A DNA stretch of 64,000 nt, taken from Sporisorium sorghi (lineage: Eukaryota > Basidiomycota > Ustilaginomycetes > Ustilaginales > Ustilaginaceae). Positions within the stretch are counted from its first letter, which is position 1. Each line of letters begins with the position of its first letter. The notes under the pieces were generated by a model, which saw nothing but the letters and a program-made list of their open reading frames with translations, was not told where the DNA came from and did no database searches. The DNA lies in the NCBI GenBank assembly GCA_023212695.1, contig JALCCG010000055.1, positions 1 to 64,000 of the forward strand, read 5' to 3'. Made by a program: the position numbers and the translations under genes. Positions 51,501-61,800 of the stretch are shown one piece after another.

Positions 51501-53811
51501 CCATGCGCTCAACATCCTGAGGGTGCTCGTCATGGATGGAGGCCTGACGACCTTTATGGTCCCGTATCTCGGTTCGCTGCTCGAGCTGACCATCAGCAAG
51601 TTCCGCTCGCGCTTCTGGGGTCTGCGCAACGTCAGCATGATGCTCTTCTCGTCGCTCAGCATCAAGATTTTCGGCAGTAGGAACACCAACAAGGACACCA
51701 AGGACGCGCGTATGCCGATCGACGAGTTCTTTGCAGCGTATCCCAACCTCGACACCTTCCTCCGACGTGTGCTGAGCGACACGCGCACCAAGGACATTGG
51801 CAGCGACGATAGCGCAGAGTCGAGCCTCTTTGCGGTGGTCATGCTGTTCAGTCGAATGCAGGCGCCAGAGGACGAGCCGAAGAGGTCGGACGAGGCAGCG
51901 AGGATGCAGGCCTACCGCACGTTGCTTTCGGATTGCCTTGCCAACAAGGTGTGGAAGGTGCGAGAGGTGGCAGCCAAGGCGTACTCTGCATTCGTACCTC
52001 TTCGAAGTGCTGCACAGCATGCAGCAGAGATTCTTGCCACGATCGAATTGCACTCTCAGAACGAGGCACATGGCAAGCTCATGCTGCTGCAGAGGCTTCT
52101 GAAGAGCGTGGCGGACGTGGTGGCACCTACATCTGCTCTCAAAAACGACGTGGCCGTGCTGGCCGAGTCGCTGGCGGCGAATGCAAGCAAGCTGCTGGAA
52201 AGAAATCAATGCGCCATCACGCAGGCCGCATTCCTCGAAGTGGTGCAAGACTTGGTCGGTGTTCGCGACGCCGCTTTCCTTGACACTACCATGCACCTCG
52301 TTCGGATCGTCAACATCTGGATCTCGATGCTATTTGCTGATTTGCAGAGGCGCGAGGTGATAGACAAGCTGGTTCGCTCCGCTGGCGGACCTGCTTTACT
52401 CGGTGTCTGCACGCGCTTCCATCTGCAGGTGGCGGCGCAGGGCGCTAGCACAGACAGCTTTGTCGATGCTTGCATGCAGCACGTCAGTTGCGCCTCGCAG
52501 GATGTGCGCATCGCCTGCCTCGAGGCGTTGATTGGCGATGATGGCATTGCCGCTCTCCAGCGATCCTTGCTCCGACAGCCCGATCGCGTTGCTCCATTTG
52601 TTCGCAAGCTTCACGCTACGACGCAGGACGAGGATGAAGGTATTTGGCATCGCGTCCACTCTGCCGAGATCTTGCACCAGATCGCCGTTCAAAACGACGC
52701 TGACGGTGCTTCCTGGCTCAAGCGTATTTTCGCAGAGGGTGAGCTGGTGTCCGAGACGGCATCGATCGCTCGGATCGTCAGCACCACCGTCTGCGTGCCC
52801 TTGCGAGAAGCGCTTCTCCCTTACTTTTCGCATCTGTGCAAGCTGCTGATGGACCAGGCAACGTTGGCGGAAGGCGGGCAAGGGCTGCTCCAGCAATGGT
52901 CTTGGGCTATGACCAAGTGCGCCGACGAATACGCTTCCGTGCAATCGCGCGAAGCGGCTTGCGAGGCGTTGCGGGTGCTTGGCTCAATGCTGTTCCCTGC
53001 GATGGGTGCGGATTTGCCACAATGGGAATTGGAGCCGGCGACTGCGTCGGCGCTGTTCAAGGCCCGCGTCGCTGCCATCGACCTGCTCACCGACGATGAC
53101 GAGGAGGTGCGTGCTGAGGCGGCTGCCATGATTGGCGAAACGATCTCAGCAGCCGCCGATACCATCAAGGCGGACGGCCAAGTCTCTCGATGCGAGGCGA
53201 TGCAGCAGATGGCACGACGAGGCGGTGCCAGCCCCGACGTTTCTACCGATCGAGCATGGAGCTGGATGGGGGCGTTTTACTCCAGACAATCTGGTGACGC
53301 TGCCAGCCTGTGGGACAGGTACGTCCTGGAGCAGCTCATCCCTTCATCGGCAGGGATGGAGCAACTCTTCGAAGAGGCCCTGGCCACCAATACCTTGCTG
53401 TTCGCAGAAGAGAAACCCAACCAGTTCCGCGACCCGGAAGCGACACTCCGCCGTGCAGCCAGGTTTGTGGATCTTGCCAGGTTGAAGCCGACCGAGCGGG
53501 CCGAGATCGAACAGCGGACGACGCGCAGCCTCGTCCGTCTTGAGCAAGCATCCGTCAGCGGTGGAGGGCACGATGCAGTTGCCGTGCACATGCTTGCTGT
53601 GCGGTTGCTACTCACCCACGAGATTCTCGCAAAAGGCGAAGGAACGTCTGCTGACGCCGAACGAGCCGCTGAGGCGATCGCGTCAAGTCTCGGAATTGAT
53701 CGTTCGTCGATCACGTCGGATTCTGCAACCAGTTCCAGGGCGGCGAAATTGAATCAAGAGAGGAACGACGATTCGGACGCGAGCGGACAGCCTCGCTACA
53801 ACATCGCGTGA
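48526..53811 (+). CDS. TRM732: THADA/Trm732-type tRNA methylation cofactor
   Basis: 1,761 residues, intronless, ATG at 48526. Alpha-helical ARM/HEAT-like repeats run throughout. The DUF2428 core lies at about 815-1085, starting YSWRGMKEASALLGVL and including RFWGLRNVSMMLFSSLS (about 1030) and EFFAAYPNLDTFLRRVL, features shared by THADA and yeast Trm732. Trm732 partners the methyltransferase Trm7 (FTSJ1) to 2'-O-methylate position 32 of the tRNA anticodon loop. Size is within the family range (1,400-1,950). The C-terminus after about 1,650 is disordered. It is cytosolic by inference. Confidence 0.8.
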   Translation: MVKAKTDPGAPEAVLQLLGHIDSVQLVPEGSAGSSSNEIPPLYLDRPLSLLQQCLDLTLESPDELSASFKYGLDALRLWATHIARLLSSSPAASFDIEAKQQLFPAEHQLSLADIIWSACHSERTQVSSRSKAVFDAVIALLDSIHRSPSSKVERTSKTHLPYPHQSSFLRTLIERSLSQLERKQSPIVLEIIMAKYGSAPFLAVAPGGSTLADSDIYERMIRGLGTVDGGANRRSRLALNFLVARAQDLHCQLCPSSKGVTAPGTEEQPWQAWVSIWIQALTSALKDGGERLRSGLASYHLTALFELDERVFPALLDGLTSNSTPQDEIKVESVFLVLRIAKIQGLCRIDTAQDFATAEPSEAKPRQVIVPAVLLKDCILAAASELQISALSLVIESKTPAAPLTTAEFDILRTFFPYSLTITNPAARGELRGFFVKLLTRLRASTYALARDMAKITRIDEAERYPHEKEKLAAMQSSLDASRHFLEWMVQLIRATLHAGASYQASITSLTFLDLILESGVDPRFSNAGQNNDGDKALTKNAGLSLSKSKQVFLQEFPFRIDLITPSLVKLLLSCSEISYDDIQTRALTMLARFPAPLAGLETVEAAAQRILGRAAQLLTSTRDFESAAASKLIQLYRQIYMQQLGHRPSPLLTFVGVDHTASTPACNDATLSLIFDLFDFLDYQIRVAEQAKVLEAATSHPLHGTLVTLQELFASLSVHSLAPSDRATYRDAAHKAQILIDRVWHVTKAVLCNSAPEGSTEAESAESDAKDANIGLDQPASHETALAMQVADDDAKVAFMQPQEESNAGPKHQVILSYSWRGMKEASALLGVLVAVTLAPPPRVRGKGSESATNNSQAADLWREIYSVQDIETMGQRFNLWLTQVRHRGAFSTIYPAYCNAASAIVRSQAVDIAGMPQQWITAFLDTVAQSGAQLSITRRSAGIGYAVLALVSAQPSKSDPSVLRSTVGRLMQIATQDSSQLDVMPVASIHALNILRVLVMDGGLTTFMVPYLGSLLELTISKFRSRFWGLRNVSMMLFSSLSIKIFGSRNTNKDTKDARMPIDEFFAAYPNLDTFLRRVLSDTRTKDIGSDDSAESSLFAVVMLFSRMQAPEDEPKRSDEAARMQAYRTLLSDCLANKVWKVREVAAKAYSAFVPLRSAAQHAAEILATIELHSQNEAHGKLMLLQRLLKSVADVVAPTSALKNDVAVLAESLAANASKLLERNQCAITQAAFLEVVQDLVGVRDAAFLDTTMHLVRIVNIWISMLFADLQRREVIDKLVRSAGGPALLGVCTRFHLQVAAQGASTDSFVDACMQHVSCASQDVRIACLEALIGDDGIAALQRSLLRQPDRVAPFVRKLHATTQDEDEGIWHRVHSAEILHQIAVQNDADGASWLKRIFAEGELVSETASIARIVSTTVCVPLREALLPYFSHLCKLLMDQATLAEGGQGLLQQWSWAMTKCADEYASVQSREAACEALRVLGSMLFPAMGADLPQWELEPATASALFKARVAAIDLLTDDDEEVRAEAAAMIGETISAAADTIKADGQVSRCEAMQQMARRGGASPDVSTDRAWSWMGAFYSRQSGDAASLWDRYVLEQLIPSSAGMEQLFEEALATNTLLFAEEKPNQFRDPEATLRRAARFVDLARLKPTERAEIEQRTTRSLVRLEQASVSGGGHDAVAVHMLAVRLLLTHEILAKGEGTSADAERAAEAIASSLGIDRSSITSDSATSSRAAKLNQERNDDSDASGQPRYNIA

Positions 53812-54005
53812 GCAGTGATCCCCTGCCCTCCCCATTTATTGTCCTCTAGATCTTGTTCCGCTCTGTCATGTCAAACTGCAGTCTGCAAAGAGGAAATGAA
53901 ACTGACAAGCATTATCATTCTGAACATTTTGAATCTGCCTTCTCGCTCCGGACTGGACGGACCTTCCTGTGACTCTTTGATCTTCACCGTCTGTTGCCCG
54001 TCAGA

Positions 54006-55574
54006 ATGGTGTCCGACTTTTTCTATCCGAACCTCGGCGGTGTGGAAGGACACATCTACTTTCTCGGAGGGAGACTGTTGTCGCTAGGACACAAGGTGAG
54101 TACGCTCTACGGGCCAAATCTAGGCAGGTAAATATGGCGGTTGTTGACGGAAGCCATGAACGCTCAATCGAATGCTCCTTTAATTCGCCAACAGGTGATC
54201 GTAATCACACACGCCTATGCGCCCGACCGCGTCGGCGTGCGCTACCTCTCCAACGGACTCAAAGTATACTACGTACCCTACCAGGTGATCGCGCGACAAG
54301 ACACACTTCCCAACTTCTTCTCGCTCTTCCCGACGCTGCGCTCGATCCTGATCCGCGAACAGATCCAGATCGTCCACGGCCACCAAGCGCTGTCGTCGAT
54401 GGCGCACGAAGGCATCCTGCATGCACGCACCATGGGTCTGCGCACCGTTTTCACCGACCACAGCCTGTTCGGATTCTCGGACACAGCGTCGATCCTGACC
54501 AACAAGCTGCTTCGCTTTGCGCTGAGCGACATCGACGCGGTGGTGTGCGTGTCGCATACGGGCAAGGAGAACACGACGCTGCGGGCGAATCTGGATCCTC
54601 GCAAGGTGTCAGTCATCCCGAATGCGGTGGTTGCCGAGCAGTTTTTGCCGAATTCGGAGCGGGCCAAGACGGACAAGCTGACGGTGGTGGTGTTGAGCCG
54701 CTTGATGTATCGCAAGGGGATTGACTTGCTTATCGCGGCGATTCCGAGGCTCTGTGCGGCTCATGCTGATCTTCATTTCCTAATTGGTGAGTTCGTGACG
54801 AAAGCTCTGAACGGTGGAAGAGAACAGTCGAGCTGACCAGCGTTCATTGTCGTCCCTTCACCTCATGCGTCATTTCCAGGCGGCGACGGACCGAAACGAG
54901 TAGAACTCGAGCAGATGCGCGAGCGCTTCCTCCTACAAGACCGAGTCGAGCTCTGCGGCGCCGTACGCCAAGGCGAGGTGCGCTCGCACCTCACACGCGG
55001 ATCCATCTTCCTCAACACCTCCCTCACCGAAGCCTTCGGCACGGGCATCATCGAAGCAGCGTGCGCCGGCCTCTTCGTCGTCTCCACCCGCGTCGGCGGA
55101 ATCCCGGAAGTGCTCCCACCCTCCATGATCCGGCTCGCCAAGCCGGAAGAAGACGACATCGTGCGCGCGATGGACGACGCCATCGCCTACGTTCGCGCGG
55201 GCAAGCACGACCCGCTCGCATACCACGCGGCCGTTAAGCAGATGTACTCGTGGACGGACGTCGCGCGGCGCATCGAGCGCGTGTACGGCCAGTGCATGCA
55301 GAACGAGCTGTCGCGGGCGTCGGAACGGCTGGCGCGGTACTATGCGGGTGGGGCTATTGCAGGCAAGATATTTGTGATTATTGTGGCGGTGGATATGCTG
55401 TTCTTGAAGTTGCTGGAGTGGTGGTTGCCGGAGGGGAAGGTTGATCGGTGTCCGGCGTTTCGTCCGGTTCATCTGCAGAGGATGGCTGCGAAGGGGTCGG
55501 ATCTGGAGGAGGAAGGGTCGGGAGCGCGTCTGCCGGAGGACGAGGCACGGGATATGGCAGAGCTGCTCTCGTAG
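54006..55574 (+). CDS. GPI3: GPI-GlcNAc transferase catalytic subunit Gpi3/PIG-A
   Basis: The exons are 54006-54095, 54195-54786 and 54880-55574, with GTGAGT donors and CAG acceptors and frame kept; 458 residues. The start [18 protein letters not shown], then VIVITHAY, then [10 protein letters not shown], then VSVIPNAV, then [14 protein letters not shown] (built across intron 2) and [18 protein letters not shown] (the EX7E retaining-glycosyltransferase region) identify the family (GT4). A C-terminal transmembrane helix ([19 protein letters not shown]) anchors it in the ER. It adds GlcNAc to phosphatidylinositol, the first step of GPI-anchor synthesis. Orthologues often have a few residues before MVSDFF, so a further small upstream exon is possible. 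It begins 194 bp after the THADA-like stop. Confidence 0.9.
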
Positions 55575-55858
55575 ATCCTAGACAGGGCGCTACAACGCTG
55601 TATTTGTATGAAAATGTATACCAATTGCATAGCATCTTCTGTTCGAAGGAGGAGTCGATGTCGCCAGACGTTTCAGGCTGATGTCGAGGGTGAAAATGCT
55701 CGGAAGTCGGACTTTGTGCGCACGGAAGCTGCTCAGCTTTTTGGATTTCACTCCACTTCTTCCGCCGAACGTGCTCTTGCTTCCGCTCTTGCAGCATGGC
55801 GCGATCCTTCTTCGCTCCCACCATGTAGCCCACGACAACAAGACGGGACTCGTTGAGA

Positions 55859-57321
55859 ATGGCAGGCAACGAACCCATCCCCGCCGCGGTGATGCGGCTG
55901 CTGGCAGCAAGATACCCCACGCTCGAGGTGGATCCGTCCTGGTTGTGAGTGCATCTCTGTAGACAAGGCCATTTGGCTTTCCTTCCGCAGACAGAGCCAA
56001 CTGACACCCGCATCTCCGCACCTTCGCCATAACATGTGCTTCCGACTCCTCACACAGGACTCGCTGCGTCGAACGCCTGCGCAACCGCGATGCATCACTG
56101 CGCACCGGCTCGGCAGATCAGCTGGCACGCGCAGTGCGACAGGAGCTGCTCGACACGGACCTCGCCGACGTCGTCCCCGCCTCATACACCCGCATCAACG
56201 CCTCACGCCTCAACACCTTCGGCGACAAGGTCGGCGACGTAGGCCGTGGTGCCATCCTCGTCCAGATCGAGAGCATGATGGACATCGGCTACTCGGCCTC
56301 GTCACAGCTCGAGATCGCCGAGGCACGCCGAGACGCTCGCCGCGCCAACGTAGACCCCAACGACGTGCCCGCCGAAGCGAAGCCGGACAGTGCGGAAGCG
56401 GACCACATGGCCGACTTCCAGGCGCAGGAGGACGACAAGATCCAGGCGTCGACGGTGTTTCCGCGGCGGATGCTCAAGCTCGAGCTCTCGGACGGCAGCA
56501 AGGGTGGAGCTGTGCATGCGATCGAGCTGCAGCGCGTCAGTGGGCTGGATATGAACAAGACCAGCATTGGGACGAAGCTGCTGCTCAAAGGTGTTCTCGT
56601 CAAAGATGGTTATTTGCTGTTGACGCCGCAGACGGTGTCTGTGGAAGGCGGCTGTGTCCGGGCGAAGGACGAAGTTGCGGAGGATAAGCTGATCGATAAA
56701 TTGCGGCTGCAGCTCGGCAAGCCTCTGCAGAGCGACTCTTCCCCAAATGGTCCGCAGGCTACGTCGACAACGGGATCTACATCACGCCCTTCCGAGAGAG
56801 CAGCCGCAGCCGCAGCAGAGCGCGGCTTCAGCCCCGACGACGACGAGAGCGAGCTCCTGGCCGCACTCGAAGCGGAGGAGGCTCGCGCGGCTACCACCAG
56901 TTCCTCTGCTCGTGCTTCTGCAGCGACGAGCGCGAGAAACACCTCGACAGTCAACAGCAGCAACACTGGACAAACGACACCACACCCGCCTCCACCCGCG
57001 CGCCAGCGAGCTACGCTGATTGTGCCGGACAGCTTGGGGCAGACGTCGGCAGGCAAGTCGCAGAGTCAATCGTCGAATGGAGCGGCAACAAAGGTCAGCG
57101 CCACGCAGGAAGATCCGATCTCGCTGATTGACAGCGATGACGAGGACGACGCGCTGTTCGCTTCGATCCCGGACACGGTGCTGGAGGGTAAGGGTTTGAG
57201 TGGGGAGGGCGAAAGTGGGTATCAACGGGAGCGCAGCAGGCAGGAGCAGTCGGCGTCGATGAGAAGCTACCACAACTCGCGCGAGGAGCCGATTGTCATC
57301 GAGTCATCGCCTGAGCCGTGA
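55859..57321 (+). CDS. RMI1: RecQ-mediated genome instability protein Rmi1
   Basis: Exon 1 is 55859-55944, a 113-bp intron 55945-56057 (GTGAGT, CACACAG), and exon 2 56058-57321; 449 residues. The N-terminus ARYPTLEVDPSWLTRCVERL (across the intron) matches the Rmi1 helical start, and residues about 135-215 form the OB-fold (RMLKLELSDG; AIELQRV; GTKLLLKGVLVKDGYLLLTP). The second half is disordered and acidic. Rmi1 stabilises the Sgs1/BLM-Top3 dissolvasome that undoes double Holliday junctions. Family members are generally 240-625 residues. Confidence 0.85.
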
Positions 57322-57431
57322 TGGCCCTGCCTCTTCGTTAATGTGGTCGTGATCGACACTCTCGAGCGACTTAGAACGCAAGCAAATCTTCACAGCCAGA
57401 GCGGATTGGTGGGGGCATGCATTTCATTCTA

Positions 57432-58295
57432 TCAACGTTCAGCGCCATGATTCGGTCTCGCGTAGTGCGGCGCCTCTCCAGACCGATCCGCCTCGGGCGC
57501 TACGCGCTGCAGCCCGACCCCCGGCACCCGTCGCATCTCCTCCCGATCCTCCACCGCCGGCGCCGCCTCCCTCCCGCCTACACCCCTCCCCTTCGCCTGC
57601 TCAAACAGCTCCTTCAGCCCTTTCTCGCCCTCCCACCTATTGAACATCTGCGCGCACTCCTCAGCACTCGGCTGACCCGCCAGCGGATCCGCGCCATGCT
57701 CGATAAGCACCCTTACAACATCGTCGTACCCCTTGAACACGGCACCTGCGACGATGCTCTGGCCANNNNNNNNNNNNNNNNNNNNNNNNNNNNNNNNNNN
57801 NNNNNNNNNNNNNNNNNNNNNNNNNNNNNNNNNNNNNNNNNNNNNNNNNNNNNNNNNNNNNNNNTGGCCGTTGAGCTGGTTTGGATCGGGGGTGCCGCGC
57901 CAGCCGCGGGTGGAAGGGCTGTCCGGGGCTGACGGCAACGCAGGCTCGGTGAGCATTCTGCGGACGAGATCGGCGTGCCCGTGGTACGCGGCGAGCATGA
58001 GGAGCGTATCGCCGCGATTGTTGGTCAGGTTCGGCGGGAGGCCGGCGGCGAGGTAGTCGAGTAAGGTAGTGTCGCCGGTGCGGGCCAGGTCGAACATCTG
58101 TCGTCAATCAAAGGTCACGGCACGGTCAGTTTCCAGTCACAAGTCAAATGCAAGTGTATAGCATAGCCGGAACGCGGCACTCACTCTATTGGCAAGGTCG
58201 ATGGCCGCGTTAGGCAGCTGTGCAACCGACGCCGGGCTGTGCTGAGGCGGTTGTGGCGGCGGAGAAGCGCTGGTTGTTTCTGGAACCGGCGTCAT
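57432..58295 (-). CDS. Ankyrin-repeat protein, interrupted by assembly gap
   Basis: Exon 1 is 58295-58185 (MTPVPETTSASPPPQP...IDLANR), an 87-bp intron 58184-58098, and exon 2 58097-57432; about 258 residues including 33 unknown ones. Ankyrin-type units are seen on both sides of the gap: NLTNNRGDTLLMLAAYHGHA with DLVRRML, and GAVFKGYDDVVRVLIEHGADP. The N run (57766-57864) is a multiple of three and the frame continues across it, but its true length is unknown. Small ankyrin proteins of this kind in fungi are mostly uncharacterised. The C-terminus is Arg/Glu/Pro-rich. Confidence 0.75.
57766..57864. other. Assembly gap (99 N)
   Basis: Run of unknown bases inside the ankyrin-repeat gene. Both flanks carry the word TGGCC at the gap edge (TGGCCA before, TGGCCG after), so a collapsed repeat is a possible cause. 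Confidence 0.95.
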
Positions 58296-58588
58296 CGTTT
58301 GCGTTCGTACTGATCAAACTATGTCGTTGCTGGAGTGTGGTGGTGGTGTTGGTGGCAAGAGGTAAGCTCGAGAGCCATGTCGCTGACCGCAAAGTGAAGA
58401 CTGGACCCTGAATGGAAGAAAGCATGACTGAGCGTTGCAGCTGGCGTGCATCGAGGGTGGAGGAGGGTTGAAAAGTCAGGCTTATGTAATTGAGATTGAA
58501 AGACCGAGTCACACACGTAATGCTTTCCAATTTCCGGCTCAGAAGCACACATTCCAGAAAGGAAGAACGTCTCAGCGCGTCGAAGCGG

Positions 58589-58612
58589 AAAAAAAAAAAA
58601 AAAAGCTTTTTT
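58589..58612. promoter_or_regulatory. A16-GC-T6 tract upstream of ALA1
   Basis: Contains AAAAAAGCTTTTTT at 58599-58612, about 190 bp before the first AlaRS ATG and about 295 bp upstream of the ankyrin gene start on the other strand. Confidence 0.45.
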
Positions 58613-58801
58613 CCTTGAGATTCAGCTCGTGCGCAGCGTGTCACAAATGATATCGCTCGCTCTCTATCTCTAGAGCTCGCTTTGACCCTTCTTCCCCTTC
58701 CTCCTTCACCCACCTCTTCCTCTTCCTATCTTCATTGTGCTCGTATCAACCACTTGCACGCACACCTCTTAGCATCGGAAAATAAATCGACACCCCGGTT
58801 G

Positions 58802-61800
58802 ATGCCAACAGCTCGTGCCTGCACTCTTCTGGCTCCCGGCATTGCACGCTCTTTTCCGTTGATCTCCACGGCTCGACTCACTGCTTCTAGACTAGCATAT
58901 ACACCTTCGTCGCTCTTCCAGACTAGACATCTTCAGAGCAGCTTCGTTCGTCCCGCAACCAGGTCCAACACACTTGCACACGGTCTCTCTACCTCTGGTC
59001 GTCGTCTCTACGCATCGCCCACCATGACTGACACACAACCAACCTCCGGCACTGTCAACGCCGCCACCACCTCGCGCTTCGGCGACTGGCCCGCTACCAA
59101 GGTGCGCAACACCTTCACCGGCTACTTTGAGGAGCGCGCGCATACCTTTGTGCCCTCTTCCTCCACCATCCCCTACGATGACCCCACGCTCCTCTTCGCC
59201 AACGCCGGCATGAACCAGTACAAGCCCATCTTCCTCGGCATCGCTGACCCCAACTCGTCGTTCGGATCCATGAAGCGCGCCGTCAACTCGCAAAAGTGCA
59301 TCCGTGCCGGTGGTAAGCACAACGATCTCGACGACGTTGGCAAGGACACGTACCACCACACTTTCTTCGAGATGCTGGGCAACTGGTCGTTCGGTGACTA
59401 CTTCAAGAAGGAGGCCATCGAGATGGCATGGGAGCTCCTCACCAAGGTGTACGGCCTGCCCAAAGATCGTCTCTACGTCACCTACTTTGAAGGCGATGCC
59501 AAGCAGGGTCTCGAGCCCGATCTCGAGGCGCGCGACCTCTGGCTCAAGGTCGGCGTCGACGAGGACCACATCCTCACCGGTGATGCCAAGGACAACTTCT
59601 GGGAGATGGGCGCCACCGGCCCGTGCGGTCCCTGCTCCGAGATCCACTACGACAGGATCGGCGGTCGCAATGCCGCCCACCTGGTCAACAAGGACGACCC
59701 CAACGTCATCGAGATCTGGAACAATGTTTTCATGCAATTCAACCGCGAGGACGACGGCAAGTTGCGGCCCTTGCCCGCCAAGCACATCGACACGGGCATG
59801 GGCTTCGAGCGTCTCGTCTCCATCCTCCAGGACAAGCCGTCCAACTACGACACGGACGTCTTTACGCCCATCTTTGACAAGATCCAGCAGCTCACCGGCG
59901 CACGCGCCTACACGGGCAAGCTCGGCGCCGAGGACAAGGACGGCATCGACACCGCCTACCGTGTCGTTGCTGACCATGTGCGAACTTTGACGTTTGCCAT
60001 CTCGGACGGTGGTGTGCCTGATCGCGATGGCCGTGGCTACGTGCTGCGTCGTATCCTGCGTCGTGGCACGCGTTACGTGCGCAAGTACTTCCAGGTGCCC
60101 ATCGGCTCGTTCTTCTCGCAGCTCGTGCCCACGCTCGTCGACCAGATGGGCCACTTCTTCCCCGAGATTACCAAGAAGGTCGACGACGTCAAGGCCATCC
60201 TCGACGAGGAGGAGGCGTCGTTTGCGCGCACCCTCGACCGCGGCGAGAAGCTGTTTGAAGAGTACGCCGCCAAGGCAAAGGCCGACGGCAAGAAGGAGCT
60301 CAGCGGCAACGACGTCTGGAAGCTGTACGACACGTTTGGCTTCCCCGTCGACCTCACGCTCATCATGGCCGAGGAGCAGGGGCTCGGCGTCAACGAAAAG
60401 GAGTTCGAAGCTGCCCAGGCCGAGTCCAAGGAGCTGTCCAAGGCAGGCGGTAAGAAGAGCGAGGCTGAAGCTGTCAAGTTCGACGTGCACGATCTGGGCC
60501 ACCTCGAGAAGGACGCGTCGGTGCCCAAGACGCAGGATGACTTCAAGTACGGCGTCAACACGGTCAAGGCGAGCGTGAAAGCCATCTACCAGGACCACAG
60601 CTTTGTCGCGGACACGACCAAGATCGGCGACCGCGCCAAGAACTTTGGCATCCTGCTCGACCGCACCTGCCTGTACGCCGAGAGCGGTGGGCAGCAGGCC
60701 GACACGGGCACGATCGTGATCGACGGCAAGACCGAGTTCGTCGTCGAAGACGCGCAGGTGTTTTCGGGCTACGTTCTGCACATCGGCCACCTCAAGCGCG
60801 GCGAGCTGGCGCTCAACGACGAGGTGGTGGTGTCGTACGACCAGACCAGACGTGGACCGCTGCAGTCGAACCACACGGCGACGCACATCCTCAACTTTGG
60901 CCTGCGCGAGGTGCTCGGCGACCACATCGACCAGAAAGGCTCGCTCGTGGCGCCGTCCAAGCTGCGCTTCGACTTTTCGCACAAGCAGGGCGTTAACGTT
61001 CAGGAGCTCAAGAAGATTGAAGACATTTCGATCGACTGGATCAAGCGCGATGTCGGGGTTTTCGCCAAAGAGATGCCGCTCGAGGTGGCGCAGAAGATCC
61101 CGGGTCTGCGCGCGGTGTTTGGCGAGGCGTACCCGAACCCCGTGCGGGTTGTGACGCTCGAGTACGACTTGGACACGATCGCGGGTGATCTGGAGAACGC
61201 CAAGTGGCGCGGGACGTCGGTCGAGTTCTGCGGCGGCACGCACGTGGCCAAAACGGGCGACATCGGCGAGTTTGTCATCACCGAGGAGTCCGGAATCGCC
61301 AAGGGTATTCGACGTATCATTGCGGTGACGGGAGCGGAGGCCGCGAGTGTCACGCGCGTTGCTGACGATGCCGAGGCGCGTTTGGGCGAGATCGACGCGC
61401 TCACGGAGCAGAGCGAGAAGGACGCGGCGCTCAAGGCGTTCGGCACGCAGCTTGCGCAGCTCGACATGAGCGTTGTGCGCAAAGCGGCGCTCAACGAGCG
61501 CTTCGCCGCCATCCGCAAAGCCCTCGACACGGGCCTCAAGGCGAAAGACAAAGCCGACACCAAGCTCGTCGTCTCCGCGGTCGAGGAGCACTTCAAGCTC
61601 AACCCCAACGCCACCGTTTTGATTGCCAAATTCGACGTCGGCGCAAACATGAAACCCCTGGCCTCCGCCATCAACACGGTCAAGAAACTCAACAAGTCCG
61701 CCTACCTCTTCAGCCAGCTCCTCGACCCCAACGGCACCAAGCTCGCCCAAGGCACCGCGCTGAAGGCCAAAGTCATCCACACCGCCTACGTCTCCAAACA

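Noticed and set aside
50626..52296. 556-codon open frame on the minus strand
   Set aside because: Antisense to the THADA-like gene, His/Arg/Cys-rich shadow composition, no domain.
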